Positions 55,465 through 64,000 of a DNA stretch of 64,000 bases are shown piece by piece. Below the pieces are notes generated by a model. That model was not told the DNA's origin. It made no database searches and worked only from the letters and a program-made list of their open reading frames with translations. Made by a program: the position numbers and the translations under genes. This stretch comes from Argyresthia goedartella (lineage: Eukaryota > Arthropoda > Insecta > Lepidoptera > Argyresthiidae), in contig OX463835.1 in assembly GCA_949825045.1 (NCBI GenBank), positions 18,803,201 through 18,867,200 of the forward strand. The letters run 5' to 3'. The first letter of the stretch is position 1, and the number at the start of each line of letters is the position of its first letter.

Positions 55465-55870
55465 TCAAAGCATTATATCAGCCGACTAACAGCATTCCTG
55501 TATCGTTTTAGCATTTTGAGTTGGTTGTATATCAGCATTATAAACGTATATACGGCTACTATAGTGCTTATTTGGGCACAAATTATACAGCTTTAGATCC
55601 TAAATAGGTTCACATATAGTTTAGTAGCATTACAGCCGCATTATACTAGCATTATTGTGGTCAAGAAAGGTACCAATCGCATTATAGAAGCATTATTATG
55701 GTCAATGACGTTGTCAATCGCATTAAAGAAGCATCATTACTGTCCATGAAGTTGCCAAAGGCATTAGAGAATCACTATACTAGCATTATTATTAATATTG
55801 AAAGTACTTTTAGCATAACAAAAGCATTAGACTGGCATGAGAATCTGGTAAAAGCACGACAAGAGCTACC
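55465..55870 (+). repeat. CACTA-like left subterminal repeats
   Basis: At least ten AGCATTA/GCATTATA motifs in both orientations (for example AGCATTATATCAGCC, TAGCATTATTGTGGTC, AAGCATTATTATGGTCAATG). Such arrays bind transposase in CACTA elements of plants; the role here is inferred. An overlapping 66-codon ORF (55698-55898) is a by-product of the repeats. Confidence 0.75.
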
Positions 55871-57152
55871 TAAGTGTTCACGGTTAGAAATGAAATAAAC
55901 TTTACATCATTGCAAAATCATCTCTAATACTATGTTAGTATAAAACGTTATTCATTAGCGTTACAATTTAACTACTGCCTCGGAATATCAATGGACACGG
56001 ATTTGTTTGCCTAAGACTGACTGAGTGAGATATACTCTACATTTTTGTAATACTGGGTATAAGTTTATGGGTCTTTTAATAGTTATTGCCTTCAAATATT
56101 ACTGCGCAGTGTAGTTTACTGTTAATGTCTATATAAGTGTAATTGAAAATTTTCACGCCCCTTCGATATTTTGTGGTTTTTATATAAAATCCCATTTAAA
56201 GATATGTGTGAAATATCCAAAACATTGATGCGTTCTTATTATAGAACATTTTAGCATAATTTACCTATAAGTATTGGTTGTGAAGTATGAAATTAAATGT
56301 CATCATTATTATATAGGTCTGTTTCTATTATAAATAAGTCCGAATATTAATATTTTAGGTTATAAAATATTTCCAAAATGGTGTCGGTCTAATAGTAGCC
56401 CGGTGAACCATTAAAAAGGCTAATTAATGCCCCCAGCAGTATATACACTCACAGGTGAACAATTATTTAGTCAAAGGCCAGAGAGAAGACTTTTGGTGAA
56501 CCACTGTAGTGCCATAGTCTTTAAAGTGGATATATATGGGTTCACCGGCATGCCCAGAGACATGATGTAGACTGAAATAGTGGCCATTACTTTCATAATT
56601 TTGGGGATCCTTGAGTAAAAGAATAAAACCATTTTCTAACCATTTTTCTGGTTTTCAAAGGCTAAGTAGTCATAAATGCACTAAGTCAAATCGTGCGGTT
56701 GTACTTGTAGCAACATGTAATACCTTGCGAGACTGTTTACCTAGTGCGAGTGAGACACCGCTATGCATGTTATGGCGATGTCCTACGCACCACAGCGTTT
56801 CAAAGAATATATATACTCACGTCAGTTTACTCGCGAGAGTCTCACGTGGTGGCTGTGTTCGTGCGTGTCGTTCTTCATGTCATAGACGTATATTTTTACC
56901 GCAATTAGTTTATCAATGGATCATGTTAGCGCAGAACCGCAACAAATAGCGTTTTGATGATGAGGCCTTTAACTCAATAGTGGGTGCTAGAGGCTGAATA
57001 AATTGAATTGGATAATACTAGGTTTTGAAATAGACGATAATTTACTTATTCGCTCCATCGAGGTAAACCAATATGTTTTCTATGGGTGATACCTACTTTT
57101 TATTAATTTCGTTTTCTTTTTTTTCAGTTTTGTTTGTATCAAATATCACATA
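55871..57152 (+). other. CACTA-like 5' region before the DUF4806 gene
   Basis: Non-coding leader. A TTTTTTTTCAG acceptor at about 57117-57127 precedes the ATG at 57153 by 26 nt, which implies a 5' untranslated exon somewhere upstream (the GC-richer stretch 56690-56945 is a candidate). No conserved protein seen. Confidence 0.45.
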
Positions 57153-58785
57153 ATGCCGTATAAAATTGTTCAGACAATCGAGAGAGGTAAGACAATACTC
57201 GTAATTGTCCCTTCTTTGTGGGAGGATCGTGGTAGCTTGTGGTGGCCGCCTAAAAAAACCCAGTATCGACTTATGAAAGATGTGCTATCCAGGCCTAATA
57301 AAAAGGAATGGAAATTGATGAACTGTTTTTTGAAAAGAGACAATATTCGGACTTATCAGACGGCAGAAGCTGAATTATCAATTATGGAAGAAAATTCAGA
57401 CACAGACGTGAATGACTCAGACATGGTTGCACCCCCGACGCCCATAGTTCAAGAAAATCAAGAAGCAATGTTTGAGCATATGGCCAACAAGTTGGTAAGT
57501 TCAAATCAAACCCACAGCGGCTGACTTTTGTGTTTTTTTATTATTTTGTTTACATTTTAGTAGTAAGTGTTAATTATTGAGGTTCCGCAATTCCTCGAGA
57601 TTAATTTGGCGTCCCTTATTTGGGGTGAACCAAGAGCCTTTAGTTTTAATTATTTAAGATCAAGACTGTAATTATTTGCTTTTTATGACGTTATCACGTA
57701 TGGGAAAAGGCCATTTAATTAATTAGCTGTATTTTTTTAGAGAATAATAAAACCGATTAATGGGAACAAGCTTTTGCTTATAACTAAGCCTTATAACCTT
57801 ATTACTAAGCCGATTTAGTTTGAAAAGGGCCCCCATGAATTTCACGAATCAAAACGTTGTCGGTAACTTTTTTTTTCAGATATCAAGCACTCAAGAAAAT
57901 CAAGAAATCCCGTTTACGGATCATAGCAACGTTGCAGCTACAGAAAACGCCACAACTAAAGAAAACATAGTTCAGATAATCAGCACAGAAACATTCAACT
58001 TCGACCAGATTTTAACGAACCAGAAAATATTGTCCGAAAAACTAGACAACATGCTCCAAATTCAAGGGATTACTCTCGAAAACCAACAGAAAATCGTTCA
58101 AAATATGGCCGCACAGTCTGTGCAGTTAGATGAAATATCTGCACAACTTGCAGATATAAAACAAGGTCCAATGGTTACTTTGTTGAAAGATGCAAACCCT
58201 GACGATAACAAAAGTTTTACAATAAAACCGATTGAAAATCAAAATGATCTTAAATCACTGGATCAATTACTGGCAGATAGGACAGAAAGACATAAAATAC
58301 AAAAACGATTGTCGTTCTTATGCTTAGCTTCCAAGGGCGAAGGAAAAACTTGTGCATACAAATTACTAGATATTTTATTCACAAGGGATTTCCTTTGCAC
58401 CTGTTCATGGGCAGGTGGAAGTAGAGGAGATAGGTCGAAAATTGCCTTTAAAGATTACAAGAACGTTTTAAAATTCTTTTATGGCATGATTCAATCTTGG
58501 GATCCGACGTATACAATTCAAGACAATGAAGTATTTTTTAAGATTATAACGAAAAATTCGAACCAGCGAAAATCTATGAAAAACCTCAGGATGTCATCTA
58601 AGAGGAATCGCAAGAATACGGATAAGTTTGAAAATCAGCAAAAGAGTGGAAATAACACAACAAATGATGACGCCAAAGAAATAACGGAAGAAGAAAACAG
58701 GCAAATTGAAGAAGTAAATGAAAAAGAAAATATGTCTTTAAATAATATTATGAGTGTTGATGATATCGAAGACGGTTTGTGTTAA
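57153..58785 (+). CDS. DUF4806-domain protein of the CACTA-like element (2 exons)
   Basis: Exon 1 57153-57494 (ATG; donor GTAAGT at 57495), intron 385 nt, exon 2 57880-58785 after TTTTTTTTTCAG; phase 0 join, about 415 residues. Exon 1 encodes a domain common at the start of these insect proteins (MPYKIVQTIERGKTILVIVP, 'SLWWPPKK', then 'WKLMNCFLKRDNIRTYQTAE'). Exon 2 has coiled-coil heptads (ILTNQKILSEKLDNMLQIQG), then DUF4806: 'LASKGEGKTCAYKLLDILFT', 'CSWAGGSRGDRSKIAFKDYK', 'EVFFKIITKNSNQRKSMKN', and an acidic tail. Function is unknown. Its position inside the terminal repeats suggests an accessory transposition or regulatory protein. Confidence 0.75.
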
Positions 58786-58978
58786 TCAGTGAAAAACTCT
58801 TAAACTTTATTTTTTCTTTATGAATAGCTGTACATCTACACCGTACACCGTTTTTTTACTAGGTCGATTACTTAATCGAGTCAGATATTTTTGCACGGTT
58901 TGTTCTGTTATCAAGAAACGAGTGGTTTCTGCCAAGTTCAAACCACTTCGATCCCTGAAGATTTTGTAAGTACCTATA

Positions 58979-59100
58979 GGTGCCCCCATTCACGAAGACG
59001 CGTGACGTAGCTATTTGCATCTTTCTCTTACATTGCAGCACTCTGCTGAAAGACAAAGATGCAAATAGCTACGTCACGCGTCATCGTGGATGACGGCACC
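58979..59100. mobile_element. MITE-1: 122-bp fold-back element
   Basis: Long imperfect inverted ends starting GGTGCC, with a perfect 27-bp block (ACGCGTGACGTAGCTATTTG continuing CATCTTT) in both arms, flanked by TATA (58975-58978 and 59101-59104). No coding capacity. Lies between the two convergent genes. Confidence 0.7.
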
Positions 59101-59237
59101 TATACCTACAGTAATAATTACGTGAAAAGTATACCTTGGAACTTGCAGGATGACATGGTGACAACTTATCAATCAGCTGATTATTTGTTGTGAGACTGAT
59201 TTTTACAATTTATTAAAATAATAATTATGTATACATA

Positions 59238-59493
59238 CACGGTTATTTTTTTAATCACCAATAATGTTTTGGGGATTGATAGTATCCATCATTATGATCA
59301 ACTTTCCCTCAAGAAACATATTGCCGCAAATGAAAAAATATTGGGTCTCCCATAGGAACTTGACAAGCTGAGGGTCAATGTACTGAGGGACTTTTTTTTT
59401 TTATTTGTCACTATATGTTTGTTGGTTAAAGTTGTTCATAATGATGGAACTATCAATCCCCAAAATATTATTGGTGATAAAAAAATAACAGTG
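59238..59493. mobile_element. MITE-2: 256-bp Tc1/mariner-like MITE
   Basis: Inverted ends of about 60 bp (CACGGTTATTTTTTTAATCA outward, CACTGTTATTTTTTTATCAC on the other side), flanked by TA (59236-59237 and 59494-59495). The ends continue with similar ATAATG-TTTTGGGGATTGAT blocks. No ORF. Confidence 0.75.
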
Positions 59494-59806
59494 TATAAAT
59501 TGATTAAATGATTATTAAAATCCTCATCAAAATAAGCTGAAGTAAAATTTGATTTATATTTTTTTTTCATATCTGGAGAAGTATGATTGACAAAAGTTTT
59601 TTTTTAATAACACTAGTTCACAAAAACAAGTCACAAAGTCAAAGTTCAAAGTTACACTTCTTAAACAAAAACAGAATGCTCTCAAAACTTGTTTATTTTA
59701 AAATTATGATTCGCTTCTTTTATTAAAAAGTTATAACAAACAACAGAAAATGTTAATAACCCTTAAATATACATTAATAAAAACTTAAGTAAATAAAATA
59801 TGGTTT

Positions 59807-62117
59807 TTATTGGTACGTATGCAATAGTGGTATGAAATATGAGTATTCACGATGATGCAAACATACTAATTTACATTTTAGGTCGGTAGGATCAAGGACA
59901 ATATCACATTTGCTACCATAATTTTTTACTTTGTAAATGTGCAAATGTGAAGATTTTATAGGATACGTAAACACTTCTTCTTTGTTTCTAATTTTTAAGC
60001 CATTCATACGAATTCCATTGGGTTCTTCAACTATATTATTGATTTCAACTATATCGTTCACAGTTGTCAATACATATCTGTCTTTTATTTTTGAGGAAAC
60101 TTTAAATTGTTCTAATTGAAGTACTCTATGTTTATTATTACTTTCCGTTACAAACGGATAATCGGGCTGTTCAGATAAATCACGAGTTTTGACATGAAAC
60201 CCTGTCGTGGCTTCAACTATTCTGTTTGCTATTTGAGATAGCGGATTCTTACCATCTCTCAGTAATCGTTTGATATGATACAGCTCATTCTCAAAAGGGT
60301 AGGCACTAAAAGAGTGTAAAATTCCAAATCGTTCAACCTCTGCAGTTAGGTGGATCAAATTGTGCACGTTACTAGTAATATAGTCCACCCCATAGAAATC
60401 TCTGTAGCTCTTTACAAAATCTTTCAGTAGTTCTTTTGCTAATGGCAGCAAATGCAGATGACATTCAGTTGAACAAATTGTAACAGCACAGTAAAGCTTC
60501 ACAAAGTGTGAAAATACGGCGCTTGTGAGCACATCTGGCAGTATAATAATGCTAAGGTAGAACAAAAATGTGCTATATTCAGATCCTTTCCAAAATGCCA
60601 GATACTCCAGACCTCGAACTGCTCGATGAATTTCCGATGGTAGCTTGCACTTGTTCAAGAAATTTGTGACTACTTCAATATCTTTAGCACGCCATTTCGT
60701 CACCAATTTTCCAAAATTACCATCACGCCATCCAACTAGTAGCCTCTTCATAATTCCTAGGTCAATTAAGTGCAATGAATCAGCAACCGGAAAATCCTTT
60801 ACCATATCTATAGGAAGATTAAGCAAAGGAGAATCATTCTTATGGTGTGCCCCATATAGTTTATTTCTAAACCCATCATTTGTTCTCTCGGAACAATTTA
60901 TATCGGGAAAAGTAACTGTGTGTGAATTGTGGGAATATTCACCAACAGTTACACACTTCATGCAGCCATGTTTTCCTGAAGTTGCAAACACCTGAAAAAG
61001 TATAAATAAATGTTATTTTAAAAAACTTCTGAGGGACCGAGAGTAAAGCACGTGCTTGGTCCTTCACTCTCTCGCGTCGAGATTCCTGCGGGGACAGGCA
61101 TGCTACGGTTGCTGGTATGTATACAATAATAGTAAATCGGTGCAACGTCAGGGCTTGTCACCCTTGATTTAGACTATCACAAATAAATAAAAGAACTCAA
61201 TAAAGGACATTATTACCTTTTATAAAAGCTCTAGCAGGTGAGTCACATATAAAACATCTGATCGAGACTGTAACTTTCTTCTCAGGATTTTGCAATAGTG
61301 TAATTCCCGTTTCCAATAAATTACTTAAATCGGTGACTAAATCTTCTAAATAAGCTGTTATATTTTTAGGTTTTCCAATTCCATAGTAAATTCCAATCAC
61401 GAAAGGTTTGATTTTAGGATTTTCATAAATGTTACAGAGTATTGGCCAAAATTCTTTCTTTGAGCTTTTAAAGATTGGCAAACCATCTAAATTGAAATTC
61501 AATGATATTTTTTCTGGTACATCTGTCCATTTTTCCAGTAGCAAAGTTAAGTTATGAGTAATTCCGTTATGCCAATATTCACCTCCTTCAATTTTCTTTA
61601 TAATGACACATCTAGGTGTTTTTAAAAGTGTCCTTGGATCCGTGGGTAATATTTCTGGTATCAACCCATTTATAATTTTTGTCAAATCTTTTAACGCTAT
61701 TTGATGAATATTCCTTTCAATAGCCCATCGTCTAATATTTTCACGAAATGAAGAACATTTTCCATATTTATCTATACTACTGTCATCTCCACTTTCATCG
61801 GAGCTCTCAGGACTTACATTTTCAGCATCAAGCGGAAAAGAATGAATACGATCTTGTTCAATATTCTCATTATTCACAATAATAGAATGTTTTATACACA
61901 AGGATTCCGTATCATGTGTTTTTTCAATGATGACAGGTGCAACTTGATTTTGGTGACCTACGGAACCATCTTTATTATCGCTACAATTAACTTTGCACGA
62001 ATCGTTTTGTTGTGCACTTGTCGGATCCGAATAAGACATAATAAATGCATGTTTCTTTGTAATTTTTCGCCTCATTCCTCCGGTTCTTGCTCTCATTTTA
62101 AACGTTTTTTTCAACAT
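59807..62117 (-). CDS. TNP2-like transposase of the CACTA-like element (2 exons)
   Basis: Minus strand. First ATG at 62117 (MLKKTFKMRARTGGMRRKIT). Exon 1 ends at 61217 (AAAAG|GTAATA). Exon 2 starts at 60975 after GCAACTTCAG, which keeps the frame as 'ARAFIKGKHGCMKCVTVGEY'. About 690 residues. Exon 1: acidic region, 'RENIRRWAIERNIHQIALKD', then 'LNFNLDGLPIFKSSKKEFWP' and 'FICDSPARAFIK', likely carrying two catalytic Asp. Exon 2: 'PVADSLHLIDLGIMKRLLVG', 'VHNLIHLTAEVERFGILHSF' and 'SAYPFENELYHIKRLLRDG' with a candidate catalytic Glu. Stop at 59809-59807. No internal lesion seen. Confidence 0.8.
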
Positions 62118-62147
62118 TTTGTTGGAACGTTGATGCAAACACAACAC

Positions 62148-62940
62148 AACAAAATGATGAATTTATTATCACCTAGGATTATTAAATTACTCGTACATCA
62201 CAACTTAATTTCGTTACTAGCATATTATTAGATAGAATCTTTTTAATACACACGGTTAGGCAAAACTCACAATTATTATTTTACAAATACAGTAAGTGAA
62301 TGTATAAACAGCTAAACACATTACAATAACTCACATTTATTTGGTAAAAGAGCTATTAGCTGTGCAACAAAAGTCATGTGATCTTTAAAAATGCAAGCAT
62401 TAAAATGATTCACTTTTATGCTGTTTAGCAGCATTAGACATTTACTTTCTACTTTAAAAGCTATTATACAACAAAGAGCTCTAAAACCAGCTCAAAGCTA
62501 CATAACAGAATTATAATGGTACAGGATTATGCTATTAGGCAGCGTTAGGCATTACATAATTGCTTAAAAATGGTATTGTAGACCCTAAAGCACTTGAAAC
62601 AGCTGAAAGTCGTATAGCGGATTAACGTGGCATTATAATGGTTCTTGTTTATGCTATTAAACGGCCTTAAGCATTTATGTTTCATTTAAATGCTATTATA
62701 GTTCCAAATGCACTAAAAACAGCTGTAAGCTCTACAGTTGTTTTGTGATTTGCTGCAGTAAAACTAAAGGCTTTACAAATGCATTTTGATATGCCTCTGT
62801 CCAACCGTTATACGGTGTAAAGCATCGTAATGGTTTTGAAATGCCATTATAAAGCTTCAAGATGCTCGGTGAATGTTTATAGGAGTCTATACGGACCTTA
62901 GTTCTACATAGGTTTACTATTCGCTCCTTAAAATGCTTTC
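62148..62940. repeat. CACTA-like right subterminal repeats
   Basis: Beyond about 62390 the sequence is rich in GCATTA/ATTATA/TAATGC-type motifs (for example CAGCATTAGACATTTAC, GCTATTATA, TAGCGGATTAACGTGGCATT) arranged as loose repeats, mirroring the left end. 62148-62390 holds the transposase 5' untranslated region and probable promoter. Confidence 0.65.
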
Positions 62941-62953
62941 TGTGTTACTTGGG
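62941..62953 (-). repeat. CACTA-like right terminal inverted repeat
   Basis: TGTGTTACTTGGG, exact reverse complement of the left end; followed by CG, the target duplication. Confidence 0.85.
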
Positions 62954-62955
62954 CG

Positions 62956-63244
62956 GGACGGCATGGCAAGGCATTACATTTTTTACCAATGGACATTCAA
63001 ACATATCGCTATAGAAATACGACATAAATTGATATTTTTTCAAGTAATGCCGAAGCATCGAAAGGGATTTCATGCCGAAGTATCCTGCAGGACGCCACAG
63101 GCTCCCGCGGCGGGATCCCGAAGCGTCCTGCGGGCTGCCGCGGCGTCCCGAAGCACGTCGGCGCTCTTTGTGACGTACCGCGGGGTGAGCGGGTGAGGCG
63201 GGGGTAGAGAAGCGAGCGCCATTCCATTTGCGCCCGCGCCTCCG
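62956..63244 (+). other. Harbinger 5' region
   Basis: Continuation of the Harbinger terminus. 63060-63180 is GC-rich with repeated CGAAGC/GGGATCCCGAAGCGTCC-like motifs, probably subterminal. No separate gene; overlapping ORFs here are by-products of high GC. Confidence 0.5.
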
Positions 63245-63425
63245 ATGACTGTGCATGTGAATTTTCGGAGACGACAGCGTGTTTTTGATACCGACATGCA
63301 GGAAAAGTTAATAAATTTAGTTCAAGGTTATGATTATTTATATAATACGTCATCAAGACATTACATAAACACTCAAATGAAGAATAATGCGTGGAATAGA
63401 ATTGGAACAGAAATGAATAAATCAG
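63245..63425 (+). CDS. Harbinger MADF/Myb-like DNA-binding protein, exon 1
   Basis: ATG at 63245 (MTVHVNFRRRQRVFDTDMQE), then 'KLINLVQGYDYLYNTSSRHY' and 'NNAWNRIGTEMNKS', the first half of a MADF domain. Donor G|GTAAATA at 63425/63426, phase 1. The second exon is not found downstream within the window; only the opposing transposase follows. PIF/Harbinger elements need such a partner protein for DNA binding and nuclear import of the transposase. Confidence 0.65.
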
Positions 63426-63474
63426 GTAAATATTTTTGCAATATAATTATATTTTAAAATTTAATACGGTATTA

Positions 63475-64000
63475 TTATCTATTAACAATATTGTTTTGCC
63501 ATGGAACAGAGCCCTCATCAGAGTTAAAGTAATCTTTAAACATCTCCCGTACTGTCATGCCATCTAATGCAGTGTTCATATTATTATTGTTTCCTAAATT
63601 ATTGATTGCACTTGATATATTATGACTTTCCGTGCTTGTAACACCGATGATGAAATTGTGTAAGCAAGTACAAGCTAAAACGATATTATTATATATATTT
63701 CGGTTGAACCTGAATGCCTTTTCGACATAATTCGAAACGTTCTTGAAGTACACCAAACGCATTTTCGACGATACGCCTAGCTCTACTTAAACGATAATTG
63801 TATATTTTCTTAGCTTGATCTGTTAATTGATCGGCACTAAATGGTCTCATAATGTTTGTGGTTAACGGAAAAGCCTCGTCAGCTACAAAAACATGGGGCA
63901 AATCAATATCTGTCCTCGGCAAACATTTATTAGGAGGAATACTCAGGGCGTTAGATATCATTTTTTTTTCAAATGTTGAGTTTTGCGTTATACCTCCACC
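63475..64000 (-). pseudogene. Harbinger transposase (DDE_Tnp_4), C-terminal part
   Basis: Runs in from the right window edge. 'DLPHVFVADEAFPLTTNIMR' holds the second catalytic Asp, and 'NYRLSRARRIVENAFGVLQE' the catalytic Glu. A frameshift near 63725 switches to 'EKAFRFNRNIYNNIVLACTC' followed by 'LHNFI', and the frame ends at 63475. The N-terminal half, with the first Asp, is outside the window. Confidence 0.8.

Larger units (their letters stand above)
55452..62953. mobile_element. CACTA-like two-gene DNA transposon, apparently complete
   Basis: 7502 bp. Terminal inverted repeats CCCAAGTAACACA (55452-55464) and TGTGTTACTTGGG (62941-62953), extended imperfectly by an AAAGCATT block. Flanked by CG on both sides (55450-55451 and 62954-62955). 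GCATTA-rich subterminal arrays lie at both ends. Two convergent spliced genes, a DUF4806 protein (plus) and a TNP2-like transposase (minus), have no visible stop or frameshift. Two MITEs lie between their 3' ends. The superfamily assignment (CMC/EnSpm) is by transposase resemblance and end structure. Confidence 0.8.
55437..64000. mobile_element. Harbinger element (left part), split by the CACTA-like transposon
   Basis: Left terminus GGGCTACGCACACCG (55437-55451) is separated from its continuation GGACGGCATGGCAAGG (62956 on) by the CACTA-like insert with a CG duplication. Inside are a MADF/Myb-like exon on the plus strand (63245) and a DDE_Tnp_4 transposase on the minus strand (from 63475), the usual two-gene layout of PIF/Harbinger. 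It runs off the window, so the right end is unseen. Confidence 0.8.

Overview
This window is eukaryotic and reads as a block of insect repeat DNA, most likely from a lepidopteran. The basis is the mix of element families (BEL/Pao, Jockey- and CR1-like non-LTR elements, piggyBac-like, a DD41D mariner, Harbinger, hAT, a CACTA-like element), the intron/exon style and the AT-rich spacers. The order-level call is an inference. I found no convincing single-copy host gene, no tRNA or rRNA gene and no CRISPR array. Nearly every recognisable ORF belongs to a transposable element, and most are broken.

Layout. 50-2433: BEL/Pao relic on the minus strand (BEL-1). 3774-5204: 5' half of a piggyBac-like transposon (pB-1), cut by a GC-rich Jockey-like retrotransposon (Jok-1, about 5205-9883). 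10071-26796: BEL/Pao element Pao-2, with 225-bp LTRs and a GTGTT target duplication. Between its left LTR and its primer site sits non-LTR element NLR-A (10296-20741), and inside NLR-A's ORF2 sits a second non-LTR element, NLR-B (14473-19798). 27357-29725: a decayed piggyBac-like copy (pB-2). 29726-30755: a 5'-truncated non-LTR 3' end (NLR-D). 30757-31215: a hAT C-terminus.

31569-48371: one DD41D mariner transposase gene cut into three pieces. A piggyBac-like element (pB-3, 32036-35220) sits in a TTAA in its ORF. A CR1-like non-LTR element (NLR-C, about 35384-47910) sits further on, and its own ORF1 is split by a nearly complete BEL element on the minus strand (BEL-3, 37090-44448, 543-bp LTRs, GATAG duplication). 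49480-50350: the 5' end of a Copia-like element, joined directly to the 3' half of a BEL element (BEL-4, to about 52294). 53934-54634: 5' part of a ZMYM-type hAT gene. 54683-55130: a MADF-BESS exon.

55437-64000 and beyond: a Harbinger element whose left terminus is split by a 7.5-kb CACTA-like transposon (55452-62953). This transposon has matching terminal repeats, a CG duplication, GCATTA-rich subterminal repeats and two convergent spliced genes with no visible lesion: a DUF4806 protein and a TNP2-like transposase. It is the best candidate here for a living, poorly described system.

Most joins can be proved from the sequence because target duplications match and reading frames rejoin when the insert is removed. 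Three unrelated elements also carry short, perfect inverted duplications of the adjoining coding sequence, which suggests a shared fold-back (template-switch) mutation process or an assembly artefact.
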